A program made the translations under genes and the position numbers. Below, piece after piece: positions 1 to 11,900 of a DNA stretch of 64,000 nucleotides (position 1 is the stretch's first letter; the number at the start of each line of letters is the position of its first letter). Below the pieces are notes generated by a model, which was not told the origin of the DNA, made no database searches, and saw only the letters and a program-made list of their open reading frames with translations. Origin of the DNA: Paracyclopina nana (lineage: Eukaryota > Arthropoda > Copepoda > Cyclopoida > Cyclopettidae); contig JAGUCH010000003.1 in assembly GCA_019096065.1 (NCBI GenBank), positions 10,664,001 through 10,728,000 on the forward strand, written 5' to 3'.

Positions 1-1270
1 GCAGAATTTCAGCCCTCCATGCCCCCACTGTGCAATGCTACTTCCCAGCTGGTGAGTAGGATAACCAGTCTCAGCGCTACCAGATCTGACTTTTAGTTTA
101 TCACCAAAAAACCTCAAATCTTGTGTAGGTGCTTTGCAAAAGAAGATCAAAGTGGCTCTCCAGGTGCAGACTGTGCCTCCAAAGCTACTGAAGCTGACAT
201 GTCCTGACTGTGCCCTCCGGTTCAGCCCTTTGGTGGCTATTGAGCCTCGAAGGCGCCGCTTTCACAACGCAGTTCAAGTTGCGGTGCCATTGAGCGCGGC
301 GACTAATCAAGATTCTTCCAGAGTGAGGCTGCTCTGCTCTTTGGCAGCCTCTTCAACGCCCAAGGCTACTTGGGAGGACGTCACTGACATCACACCCATT
401 ACCATTTCCAAAGGCTCTGTGGTGTTTGAGACCAAAGTCTCGGCTCTCTTCTGGGCTGTGTATCTTGAGGAGGCCTCAGCAGAGGTCATGGCTGGCCTCT
501 TGACATCAGCCCAGCATCTCTATGAAGAACTGATGCTGCCACCCTACATGGCCAGGTATAAGTGAACTAACCGAGCATAATTTTGAATTTATAAGTTTCA
601 CTCCAGATTTGTCATACTGCACAAGCCACATACTCCACATGCTTGGTGTGACTCCCTGAGGGTGATTTGCGTCACCGATGACAAGGCTGAAGCCTGGGGC
701 GAAATTGGTGCCAGCCACGCATGGACAACTTTGGCGACCTCGGAAGAGATGGAGATAACGGCTGGATCCACTCTGAGTTGCTTCATTGAGGGAGGCATCG
801 AGATTGCCAATGATTGCCAGCTCGAGTTTGGCTACAGGACCAGCTTTCCCTTCAAGCCTTTCGAGTCCAACTATGCCACTTTACTAGTCCGTCCCCGCAA
901 AGATCATCCCAAGCCAAATGTGGGCCATTTAATTGTCAAAAAGCACGTGGGCCACCTCAAGGAGAGCCAACAAGAAGCTGTCACCATTTCAGACCTGGAT
1001 CTGCGTGAACATCCGGATGACATCAACTCCTTGCCAGACCTTGAGCCTGAGGTGTATGAAGATGTGCCAAATCAACAGGAGGAAATATTCAACAGCAGTC
1101 CAGTTGAAGAGAATGGCAAAAGCCAGGAGAATGCGAGCAGTGATCATGAGAATGTGGATGCCATAGCAATAATTGAGCATAGCACAGAAACTGAAGAAAA
1201 TGTGATCCAAGTGAAAGAGTATTCACCCAATGATGAAGATGATCTCGTCTTCATCCAATTGGCTTCTTGA
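1..1270 (+). CDS. Ankyrin-type ZU5/UPA protein, 3' end (partial)
   Basis: Three exons are read: 1-51, 129-555 and 607-1270 (stop at 1268-1270). The introns are 77 and 51 nt, and the phases join cleanly. The start lies outside the window. The protein matches the second ZU5 and UPA modules of ankyrins: an EPRRRRFH segment, WEDVTDITP, a VSALFWAVYL stretch that aligns with ankyrin's VSARFWLIDC, then PPYMARF and CVTDDKAEAW. In ankyrins this region binds spectrin and links membrane proteins to the cortical skeleton. After UPA there are only about 70 acidic residues and no Death domain, so this is either a short isoform or a divergent paralogue. A poly(A) signal lies at 1345-1350. The ankyrin repeats would lie upstream and are not visible. 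Family assignment is fairly sure; orthology is not. Confidence 0.8.
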
Positions 1271-1860
1271 GCCTCGCCATCAAAACAATTTTGCAATGGA
1301 AAATTATAACACAGCACAAAAATGAAAGCTTCCAACCAATGTGAAATAAAAATTAAAAATTAAAAAAAACATATCAAGTTTAGATAGAAAAATCTTGACT
1401 GACCTTTAACTACGTAAAAATTTGAATATTTTCCCACGTTGCTAAGCTAAAAAATCAGTAAAAAAATCAGTTGACAAGCCTGGAAACTTGCCAACAGTGT
1501 ACAGTGACTTGACACCACGTTGCATCATATACAATTCAAATCACCTGCAAGGCTGCAACCTTTTTATGAATGCATTAAAATGGAGAAATATTGCGAAATT
1601 CACAGAAAGCTCATAATAGCCAAAGTTAAGGAGGAAAAAGGACGCGAAAAGTAGCATCATGACTCACCCAAACGATTCCGAGCTTGATGATTAACGTCAC
1701 GCCTTCAGTTGATGTGTTGTTAAACAAATCCGCCACGTGTTTTTTTCACATTTGAATTTTCGCGCTCTTTGCCACGTTGCCGTTCCTCCCTGAGACAAGC
1801 GTACCGGCCGGCGTTTTAACACTAATTTTTCAACCTAAAATTAACTAAAAATAATTTGAC
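1271..1860. other. Intergenic, ankyrin-like gene to EF-1alpha
   Basis: AT-rich sequence holding the poly(A) signal of the upstream gene and, presumably, the upstream control region of EF-1alpha. I see no reading frame, RNA or repeat worth naming. Confidence 0.5.
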
Positions 1861-1865
1861 TGCAC

Positions 1866-1872
1866 TATAAAT
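1866..1872 (+). promoter_or_regulatory. Possible TATA element of EF-1alpha
   Basis: A tataaat word lies about 190 nt before the 5'UTR donor site. It is the only good TATA-like word immediately upstream of the inferred noncoding first exon. The transcription start itself is not seen, so this is a proposal. Confidence 0.35.
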
Positions 1873-2054
1873 GGTCCAGCGCATTTGGAAAAAAATAATT
1901 CAATGCTTGAATTTCCTATTTACAACGATAAATGTGCAAAACCGGAAGTCGAGTTTGCCGTTCGCTTTCCCTCCCCGCTTCTCACACGACTGCCGAAGTG
2001 CAACTGATTGCGCCCAAGCTGCCTCTCTCCCTCTTTCTGTCGTGGCACCTAGAG

Positions 2055-2645
2055 GTGAGTAGACGTTATTTCTCATATTTTCGAAATCGGCTGAAATCGC
2101 CCCCATCTTCACCCGAATTCGAGGCTAAATCAGCGCGAAAGCTTCTGCTTAGTTCAAAGCGTCAAGTGAATATTAGTTTTCCATTTTTTCCCGTGAAATT
2201 GTCGAGGGGCAAAGAGTGATAAGTTCGGTGCCGGTAAAATTAACATGGCGTGTTACTGTTTGCCTTTATTGAAATTTCTCGTCGTTCGCCGCTTTTCACT
2301 TGTTCCTGGTGACCTTCAGTTTTCCTTGGCCTTTGTGTCAAGTATGGCAAGTGAATTTCCCGGTTTTAAGGCTTATGCCCTTGATTTTTAGTGGAGCCAT
2401 TTCAAATTCATGGACGCTCTTTGTTCGCATTGTAGGACAAGCGTCGTTTATCTAATGCTTATTAACATTTTGCCACGATATTCTAGCGGCCTTTAACTTG
2501 CTATATTTCTGATTTTGATCGGTGAAGGTTCAATTTTGGATATGTTGAATCATGCGGAGAGCCCCACCCAACTGTTAAGCCCATCTCAATTGGGTTACGT
2601 TAAAAGTGCTGCTGTGAAATAATTGTTTTCTTTTTTGCTTTTCAG
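2055..2645 (+). other. 5'UTR intron of EF-1alpha
   Basis: A strong donor (agag/gtgagt) at 2055 and a pyrimidine-rich acceptor ending ttttcag at 2645 bracket 591 noncoding bases. The acceptor lies 48 nt before the EF-1alpha ATG. EF-1alpha genes of animals usually carry such a leader intron. The leader before the donor is pyrimidine-rich (ctctctccctctttctg), as expected for translation-machinery genes. Confidence 0.65.
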
Positions 2646-2693
2646 TCGTCTCAAGGTCTCTGATTACAGTAATCTGCTTCTTAACCATTCAAC

Positions 2694-4249
2694 ATGCCTA
2701 AGGAGAAGTTTCATATCAACATCGTGGTCATTGGCCACGTCGACTCCGGCAAGTCGACCACTACCGGTCACTTGATCTACCAATGCGGTGGCATCGACAA
2801 GCGTACCATCGAGAAGTTCGAGAAGGAAGCCCAAGAGGTGAGTTGAAATGTCAGCCTTCATTATTGTATCGGTGAACACGTGTTCAAGGCCGGAAGTTGC
2901 GCTTGTTTACTACGTAAATATTTAACAACACTTTTTCGTAATGTAGATGGGCAAGGGTTCCTTCAAGTACGCCTGGGTGTTGGACAAGCTGAAGGCCGAG
3001 CGCGAGCGTGGCATCACCATTGACATCGCCCTGTGGAAGTTCGAGACCCCCAGGTACTACGTGACCATCATCGATGCCCCTGGCCATCGTGATTTCATCA
3101 AGAACATGATCACTGGCACCTCCCAGGCCGATTGCGGCGTGCTCATCATCGCCGCTGGTACTGGTGAGTTCGAGGTTGGTATCTCCAAGAACGGCCAGAC
3201 TCGCGAGCACGCCCTCCTCGCCTACACCTTGGGAGTCAAGCAGCTCATCGTCGGAGTCAACAAGATGGACTCCACCGAGCCCCCATACTCCCAGGCCCGT
3301 TTCGAGGAAATCTCCAAGGAGGTGTCCAACTTCATCAAGAAGGTCGGCTACAACCCCGCCGCTGTTCCCTTCGTCCCCATCTCCGGATGGCACGGAGACA
3401 ACATGCTCCAGACCTCCCCCAACATGGGCTGGTACAAGGGATGGGAAATCACCCGCAAGGAAGGCAACGCCAAGGGAACCACCCTTTTGGATGCCCTGGA
3501 CGCCATCGTGCCCCCCACCAGGCCCACCGACAAGCCCCTCCGCTTGCCCCTCCAGGATGTCTACAAAATCGGCGGTATTGGAACAGTGCCCGTCGGTCGT
3601 GTCGAGACTGGCATCATCAAGCCTGGTAATGACATCTTTGAACTTGGCCTTTTATCATGTTTTTTTATTTTGGCTTCTTTGTTAAGGTATGGTGATCACC
3701 TTTGCCCCCAACAACCTGACCACTGAGGTCAAGTCTGTGGAGATGCACCACGAGGCCCTCACTGAGGCCACTCCCGGAGACAACGTTGGATTCAACATCA
3801 AGAACGTCTCCGTCAAGGACATCAAGCGTGGCTACGTCGCATCCGACTCCAAGAACAAGCCCGCTTTCGCCGCCAAGGACTTCACCGCCCAGGTCATTGT
3901 CCTCAACCACCCTGGACAGATCTGCAACGGATACTCCCCTGTCTTGGATTGCCACACGGCTCACATTGCCTGCAAATTCAACGAGATCAAGGAGAAGGTT
4001 GACAGGCGTACCGGCAAGGCCACCGAAGCCAACCCCAAATCCATCAAGTCCGGAGACGCTGCCATCGTCGAGTTGGTCCCCTCCAAGCCCATGTGCGTGG
4101 AGGCTTTCTCCGACTTCCCTCCCTTGGGACGTTTCGCCGTCAGGGACATGAGGCAGACTGTGGCCGTCGGTGTCATCAAGTCCGTTTCCGCCAAGGACGT
4201 CTCTGGAACCACCACCAAGGCCGCACAAAAGGCCCAGAAGAAGAAATAA
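2694..4249 (+). CDS. EF1A: Translation elongation factor 1-alpha
   Basis: Exons 2694-2837, 2947-3625 and 3687-4249 give a 461-residue protein, the usual family length. It delivers aminoacyl-tRNA to the ribosome with GTP. The GTPase motifs are complete: GHVDSGKST (P-loop, near residue 14), DAPGH (G3) and NKMD (G4). Domains 2 and 3 follow, with [10 protein letters not shown] spanning the second intron and a lysine-rich C-terminus. The start is fixed by the conserved [20 protein letters not shown]. The gene is GC-richer and more C-ending at third positions than its neighbours, as expected for high expression. A poly(A) signal is at 4699-4704. The long frames on the opposite strand are by-products of this codon bias. 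Confidence 0.98.
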
Positions 4250-6551
4250 CTAGATGTCCTACTACGACGAGAATTGGCTCAAGGGGCTGATCACCATGTT
4301 GTAATTAATAATCGTCAATGTTTTCGCAGCAGCAAGTTGAAGGCTGAGCAAAGGCCAATGCTAAATCTTAGCTTCGGCCTGAGCGCAGTCCTCAAGTTTT
4401 TCCCCTCAATTAAGTTGACCTTCTACTTCCACCGGAAGGAGTTCAGACGGAAAAAGGCCAACATGGCCTTTCCGTCGTCTGGACTTGTTTGAATGCTTTT
4501 CTACTCGGTTGCATTCCTTCTGACCACCCCAACTAAATAAGTGTTGACGAGAAATTGATTATTATAATTTCTTTTCCTCCCGATGTAAAATCTACGATCA
4601 CTATACTATTCGAGAAGAAAAATCGGCCCCTCTATTTTGTTGACAACTATCTCGACCACAACACCCTTGAGACATCGATGGCACGAACTTTCGATGAAAA
4701 TAAATCCCGTCTTTTCGAAAAAAAACTTTGCTCTTGTTCATTTGCAACGTGTTGGCTTACCTAGGCATAATTTTTCGAATCTTACTATTAGGAAGGCCTT
4801 ATAAATAACAAGGCAAGATGGTTGTCCGTGTTTTTTTGCCGTTAAGCTTATTACGTGTATGATTTTGTCGATGGTTATTGAAGAACAGGGGATGCTATTT
4901 TTCTCTTTAAGACTTAGGTTCTGTTTATATTGCTTTTGAGTTGAGGCCTCTTTCTCAGTCTGGGCCCAACACTCGGTTTATTAAATGGTAATTGTAGGCC
5001 TTGGTAGTTTGTAGCTTTTCACGCTAGTTACCATGAAGTATCAATTGGGCTTCGCAACTACTTCAAAAATAACGCTTTTTGTAAGCTTACGAGATCTTTT
5101 AGGCTACAATTGAGGTGGTATTCTCCTGCAAACGTTAGCAAGTATTTTGGCAGTAGAGGAGCATCAATCGTATGAAAGACCAAAATGATAATCTCTTGTT
5201 CTGCCTTTAAAGTAAATTCAGCATTCAGCGCAAAAGAGTGAAAATGAATTTCGCAAAAGGCTAGATTAATTTTCCAAAATGCACCCGATTATTTGGCAGC
5301 CCTGTGCATATACTTTGAGCAGGCAACCTGAAATTTGGCACATGCATTCCTTTCCTCATTGCGCATATTCTTTACTAGCGGCACTTTTTGATTTTCCGCC
5401 AAATGACAGACTTCCATTTTTTTCCGCTCCCAATTAACGAAATGAGCTGAATTTTGGAGCGTAACTCCTACTTTGCCAGGGCTACAACTTTTATTAATGA
5501 CTTTTTTCCATATTCGGACTCCCAAGGGTACTTGTTTCTGAGCGTTTTTAGTATATTTGCAATATCTCCAGCGGCAATTTGACGGAAAAAATTATATCAT
5601 AATTAAAATTTCGCGAAATGGTGGATGGCTAAGAAGATGAAAATCCTCGAATTTGAGGCATTTTCCGGCCACGTAGAGAAAAAATCTTTGGTGCTTTGGC
5701 AACCCCATGGAGCCCCTGAGGAGCTGAGCAAAAAAATTGGGTAGGCCTATAGTAAAAAAAGCTGCCTCATTCGTGTCAAATCATGCATAGTGGCCCATTT
5801 GCCAGCCCCTTAAATTGCGAAAGGGGTACGGGTCAGGATTTGCACCTACTTCTAAAATAACGCTTTTTATTTAGCGTATTCTTCTGGAAACGTTAGCAAG
5901 TGTTAAGAGAAAATAAGGAGCATTAACCCTAGATTATAAAGGCCCAAATGTTAATCTCTTGTTATGCGTTTAAAGTATATTCAGTGCAAAGTAGTTAAAA
6001 TGAATTTCGCAAAAGGCTCAATTAGTTTTCCAAAATGTTCCCGGTGAAATGGGTACATTGATTTTCAGCTTCTCATGCCTTATATCCCTATGTTCACAAC
6101 TTCAATTTTGTGGCAAAATTCTAAATATTGCCTTTGCTGTCGACCTCTCCGGTAGTTAGAAGTTAAAAGTGGTGAGGCCTCACCGGTACATAATTTCCCT
6201 GATGGAGGATGTCAATCAAAAATACCTCGCTTGAATCCCCCACAAAAAAGTTGTGATCTACAATATTGGTCAGAGAACTTTCCTTAAAATATGCGAATTT
6301 GCGTAAAAATGCTTATGGGAAAATTCAATCTTTTCAATTGAAGTACAAGAAGTTTGCTACAAGCCATAAACTGTAAGCTACAACACCAAAAATACCGAGG
6401 AAAATGTCGATTTTAGGTAAAAAGATTAAGAAGAGACGTTTATTTTTGCATTGTTCACGTGATGTCCACCATAAGGGCAGTCATGTATAGGGCCATCAAA
6501 AATAGCTAAAAAATAGATCCCAGGCCTTGCTTAGGGTATTGTCAGATCGTT
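4250..6551. other. Intergenic, EF-1alpha 3'UTR and a duplicated segment
   Basis: The first ~450 bases are likely the EF-1alpha 3'UTR (poly(A) signal at 4699). The rest has no supportable gene. It contains two diverged direct copies of a ~200 bp segment, at about 5065-5286 and 5845-6046. Confidence 0.6.
5065..6046. repeat. Diverged direct repeat pair (about 5065-5286 and 5845-6046)
   Basis: Both copies share, in the same order, aataacgctttt, aacgttagcaagt, taatctcttgtt, tttaaagta, and atgaatttcgcaaaaggct followed by a ttttccaaaatg stretch. They are separated by ~560 bases and differ by many substitutions and small indels. No terminal inverted repeats are obvious, so the mechanism is unknown. 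Confidence 0.7.
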
Positions 6552-8129
6552 TTACAATTTGGCAAACTTTCTCTTGAAATCTTCCTCGACAGCTTCCATA
6601 AAGTCCTCGGTGTGCAAAAACATGCCCTCCTTCACGTTAGGCAGTCCGTGAATGCAGCCAGCCAAATCCTTGGTCATCTTGCCACTGTCAACAGTGTCAA
6701 CGCAAGCGGCCTCAAGAGCAATGCAGAACCTAAATGACAAAAATGTGTGAAGTCGTTGCAACCTTTCAAGACCTACATTTCACTTACTTGGCAAGGTCGG
6801 GGTTGTTGTCAAGCTTGGCACGGTGGGCAAGGCCGCGAGTCCAGGCGTAGATGCTCGCAATGGGATTGGTAGAGGTCTTTTGCCCCTTCTGGTGCTGCCT
6901 GTAATGTCTGGTCACGGTGCCATGAGCAGCCTCAGACTCGACAGTTTTGCCATCGGGACAGACCAAAACCGAGGTCATCAGACCAAGGGAGCCGTATCCT
7001 TGAGCGACAACATCAGACTGGACATCACCGTCGTAGTTCTTGCAAGCCCAGACAAAAGCTCCAGAGGATTTCAAGGCTTGTGCCACCATGTCATCAATGA
7101 GCCTATGCTCGTACCAGATTCCAGCAGCCTCAAAGGCCTTCCTATATTCCTTCTCATAAATTTCCTAGAAGTAAAGAAAGGTAAAACCAAGTTTTTTTGC
7201 CATAAGTTGATTTTTTCACCTGGAAGATATCCTTGAACCTGCCGTCGTATCTCTTGAGAATGGTGTTCTTGGTAGACATGTAGAGAGGCCATTTCTTCTC
7301 CAAGGCCATGACAAAGCTGGAGTGGGCAAAGTCAGCGATGGACTTGTCAGTGTTGTACATGCCCAGAATGACTCCACCTCCGTCCTTAAAGTCAAAAATG
7401 GGATACTCTTGGACAGCTCCGCCATCCGCGGGAGTATAAACGAACTTGACCTGCCCAGGATTGGGGAGGACAACGTCAGTAGCCTTGTACTGATCTCCGT
7501 GAGCATGGCGGCCAATGCAAATGGGGTTGGTCCATCCCGGAACTAGCCTTGGAATGGTCTTGCATATGATGGGTTCACGGAACACAGTTCCTCCCAGGAT
7601 GTTCCTACAAATGCAGAATAAGGCCAAGGCTCTGAGACAGGAGCAAGTTGGCGTACCTGATGGATCCGTTTGGACTGAGCCACATCTTTTTAAGCTTGAA
7701 CTCAACCACACGCTCCTCATCAGGAGTGATGGTGGCACATTTGATGGCCACGTTGTGCTTGAGAGTCGCATAGGCGCTGTCAATGGTAACTTGGTCGTCA
7801 GTCTGGTCACGATAGGGAAGACCAAGATCGTAGTACAAGCACTCCACGTCCAAGTAGGGGAAGATGAGCTTGTCCTTGATCATCTGCCAAATGATCCTGG
7901 TCATCTCGTCACCGTCCATCTCGACCACGGGCTTGGCAACCTTGATCCTCTTGCCAGTCGAGTCTGCGAAAATGATAAAAATTGATCGTTAGCCATGTCA
8001 AAAGTGCATTGAAAAGAGAGTACAATTTCTTTGTTGGACATTGATGACACCCGCAGGTGCCACCCTGAGGGCGGTCCCGGTCAGGTTGGCATTGTTCACC
8101 AAGACTTTGCAGGCACTGCGAAGAGCCAT
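6552..8129 (-). CDS. IDH: NADP-dependent isocitrate dehydrogenase
   Basis: Five exons on the minus strand (8129-8024, 7963-7657, 7604-7220, 7164-6788, 6729-6552) encode 450 residues, matching animal IDH1/IDH2. The enzyme converts isocitrate plus NADP+ to 2-oxoglutarate, CO2 and NADPH. Hallmarks are [62 protein letters not shown] with metal-binding Asp residues, and HGTVTRHYR for NADP. The first exon adds ~35 residues rich in Arg/Ala/Asn and poor in acids, like a mitochondrial presequence. The protein ends FAKL, and AKL is the type-1 peroxisomal tripeptide also found on human IDH1. A single gene may therefore supply several compartments; this is inference. It is transcribed away from NNT. Confidence 0.96.
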
Positions 8130-8925
8130 GTTGATAAGGAAAACGAGAAAGAATTCAAGTGAGGGAAAGCGTCGACAAAAAAGGTCCGTGCGTCCCGAGA
8201 AAAACGAGAGGCAGAGTGCAAGCGAAAATGTGTACTGAAGAGAAAATCTCGTCAAACTCCAAGGTGAACCAGCCAAATAGCGCTGACACTCTCTCAGTTG
8301 ACGAGTTTTTCGATCAATGTTTTTTCCGCATTTTCTCAACTAGGCATTTAACGAGAAAATTATTTTATGACAGCTCGCTATCACGCGAAATTCGGGAAAG
8401 CCACAAAATGTAAACAAAGTTGGGAGATGGAGCGCAATTTAAAAGTCAAAATGTACGACGGTTCAATCACGTATTTAAGCCTTAAAAAGAGTAAAGTTAC
8501 ACATTCAGCCGCCTGGCGTCGCCGTCAGGCATCCCCTATTTACTTTACACACATGTCCTCCATTTTAAATGCCAGACCGTGTATGCTCAACAATCAGCCG
8601 GTCAAGCTAGTTACAGCGGAGGTGCCAGACGTCACTGCCTCTCAAGATTCGGCATTTTGCAGCAGGGTTTGAGCCATTTGAGTTGTCGGTCGCTAATAGC
8701 TCACTTGCGAAGCAGACATAACAATTCTCCGTCTTTTCAGTCACTTGGCACAATTCCTCGGGAATTTGCCCTTTCTTTTTAAGTTAGCCCATAGTGGTGC
8801 CAGGTCAGTAAAATCTTAATTTAAGATCATCTAGAAGGTCATTGTCATGATTTCATATGCTGTCACGCTCGTACATCCCTCGATTATGACAACCCGCTCA
8901 AGGATAACTGCTTTAGGTTTTTTGT
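8130..8925. promoter_or_regulatory. Shared divergent intergenic region of IDH and NNT
   Basis: This is the 796-base gap between the start codons of two oppositely transcribed mitochondrial NADPH genes. It must hold both promoters and both 5'UTRs. A tttag at 8913-8917, just before the NNT ATG, may be the acceptor of a leader intron. No TATA box or repeat is clear. Confidence 0.55.
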
Positions 8926-11900
8926 ATGGCATCTTTGGTGAATTTGGGCCGATCTAGCCTGACCATCCCTTTGGGGACTGGATGTGGATGTCTTCGGGTT
9001 CGACCTTCGTTGGCCTTGCAGCGAGGCTTGAAAACCTCGCGGTTGAGGTTCAAGGATGCAGCTGGCAAAAAAGAAGAGGCTACCATCGTTGGCGTCCCGT
9101 ATAGCAAATTGGCATTGGGAGTGCCCAAGGAGGTTTTCCAGAATGAGAAAAGAGTCGCTCTCACTCCTGCCACAGTGGCTGCCATGGTCAAAAAGGGCTT
9201 CTCTGTCAACGTTGAAGATGGCGCGGGTATGAGCTCGAAATTTCGCAACTCTGATTATGAGGCATCCGGAGCCAAGATTGTTGACAAGAAGGGCGCTTTC
9301 GCGTCTGACATTGTCCTCAAGGTTCGCCAGCCGTCGTTGCAAGAGGCTGGCCTTTTCAGGGATGAGGGCGTCCTCTATTCATTCTTGTATCCCGCTCAAA
9401 ACAAAGATCTGATTGACGCACTTGCCAAAAGAAAGCTCACCGCTTTTGGCATGGACTGTGTGCCCAGGATATCGAGGGCTCAGGTCTTCGATGCTCTCTC
9501 TTCCATGGGAAACATTTCTGGTATGTGTCCTCTTCATTTTCTCTTGATTGTGGAATATGTGGTCATTTCTTTATGATTAGGCTACAGGGCTGTTGTTGAG
9601 GCCTCCAATCATTTTGGAAGATTCTTCACTGGTCAAATCACTGCAGCCGGCAAGGTGCCACCCGCAAAGGTACTTGTCATTGGTGGTGGTGTGGCTGGTT
9701 TGGCGGCTGTGGGACAAGCCAAGAATATGGGAGCAATTGTACGAGCTTTCGATGTGAGGCCAGCTGTCAAAGAACAAGTGGAGTCGATGGGAGCTGAGTT
9801 CCTTGAGGTTGACATCCAAGAGGATGGATCCACCGTAGGCGGTTACGCCAAGGAAATGTCCAAGGAGTTCATTGAGGCCGAGATGAAACTGTTCCACGAT
9901 CAATGCAAAGACGTTGACATTGTCATCAGTACGGCCTTGATTCCTGGCAAGACTGCTCCCGTCCTCATCAAGAAGTACATGATTGATTCCATGAAGCCCG
10001 GATCTGTGGTCGTGGATCTGGCCGCTGAAGCTGGTGGCAACATTGAAACGACCAAGCCGGGTGAAATTTATGTCTACAACGATGTCACCCACATTGGCCT
10101 CACTGATTTGCCTTCAAGGCTGCCCACCCAGGCTTCCACATTGTACGGCAACAATATTTCCAAGCTCATGCTCTCCATGACTGGGAGCAAGGACCACTTT
10201 TATCTTGATATGACTGATGATGTTGTTCGAGGCAGTATTGTCTTGAACAAGGGGGCTTTGACATGGCCTCCAGATCCGCCAATTTCCGTGGCAGCTGCCC
10301 CTGCCCCTGGTGGAGCCGCCAAGGGAGCTGCCAAGGCTGTTGAAAAGGTTGAGCCCAACTACTTCAACATCTACATGAAGAGTGCTCTTCAGTGAGTAGA
10401 AACCATTGCATTGCTCTATTTTCGGTTTTCTCCAAAATTTGATCATAGGTACACCGGAGCTCTCGGAGGCATCAACTTGTTGGGCATGGGCAGTCCAAAT
10501 GCAGCATTCACGACCATGTCGACCATCTTCGGCCTCTCCGTGATTTGCGGATATCACACTGTGTGGTCGGTGGTGCCGGCTCTCCATTCTCCTCTCATGT
10601 CGGTGACCAATGCCATTTCTGGCATCACTGCTGTTGGAGGCTTGATGATGATGGGAGGAGGCTATTATCCCACTAACGTTGTGGAAGGCCTCGCAGCCTC
10701 CGCTGCTTTCATCTCATTCATCAACGTGTTCGGTGGCTTCATTGTCACCGCCAGGATGTTGGACATGTTCAAGCGGCCCACAGATCCTCCGGAATACAAT
10801 TACCTCTATGGGATTCCAGCAGCTACCTTCCTCGCTTCCTATGGCTATGCAGTGGCCCAAGGTTATCCTGAGGTGCATCAAATGGCCTATTTAGCCTCTT
10901 CCCTTTGCTGCGTGGGCGCCTTGGCTGGTCTTTCTTCCCAGCCAACTGCAAGGTTGGGCAATGCTCTTGGCATTATTGGGGTGACTGGAGGCGTGGCCGC
11001 TACTCTTGGCCAAATCATGCCATCTCACCCTCTCCTTGCCCAAATGGGCATGGCTGCTGGTGGAGGAGCCCTCATTGGTACTTTTTTTGCTATACTTTAT
11101 GTACTTATTTGATTTTGATTTATATGCTCTTAAGGTTCAACAATTGCCAAGAAGATCGAGATCACCGACTTACCCCAACTGGTTGCTGCTTTCCACTCCC
11201 TCGTTGGCATGGCTGCAGTTTTGACCTGCGTTGCCACATATATCCACCACTTCCCCACTTTTGCCACGGATCCAGCAGCCACCATGATCAAGACCTCCAC
11301 CTTCCTCGGCACCTACATTGGAGGTGTCACTTTCACTGGCTCGCTCGTGGCCTATGGAAAACTGCAAGGTGTCCTCAATTCTGCTCCACTCATGTTGCCT
11401 GGCCGCCATGCCCTCAATGGAGGCCTGATGGCTGCCAATGTGGGTGCCATGGGCTACTTTTTGTATGACCCCAGCTTCACTGCTGGCATCTCCATGCTCG
11501 GAGCCACCTCAGCCATGTCCTCCATCATGGGAGTAACGTTGACCATGGCCATTGGAGGAGCTGACATGCCTGTTGTCATCACTGTGCTCAACTCCTACTC
11601 TGGATGGGCTCTGTGCGCTGAGGGCTTCATGTTGGACAATAACCTCATGACTGTGGTTGGAGCCTTGATCGGATCCTCCGGAGCAATCTTGTCCTACATC
11701 ATGTGCGTGGCCATGAACAGGTCGTTGCCCAATGTTATTCTTGGAGGATTTGGAACTGCCAGCACTGGCACTGGAGCGCCCATGGCCATCACTGGTGAGC
11801 ACACTGAATGGAAGTTGGACGAGACTGTCAATGCCATGGTTGAGGCCAAGAACATCATCATTGTACCTGGCTACGGATTGGCTGTTGCCAAAGGACAATA

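Noticed and set aside
2884-4228. Frames opposite EF-1alpha encoding Gly/Asp/Val-rich products
   Set aside because: Typical shadow of a GC-ending highly expressed gene; EF-1alpha on the plus strand fully explains the region.
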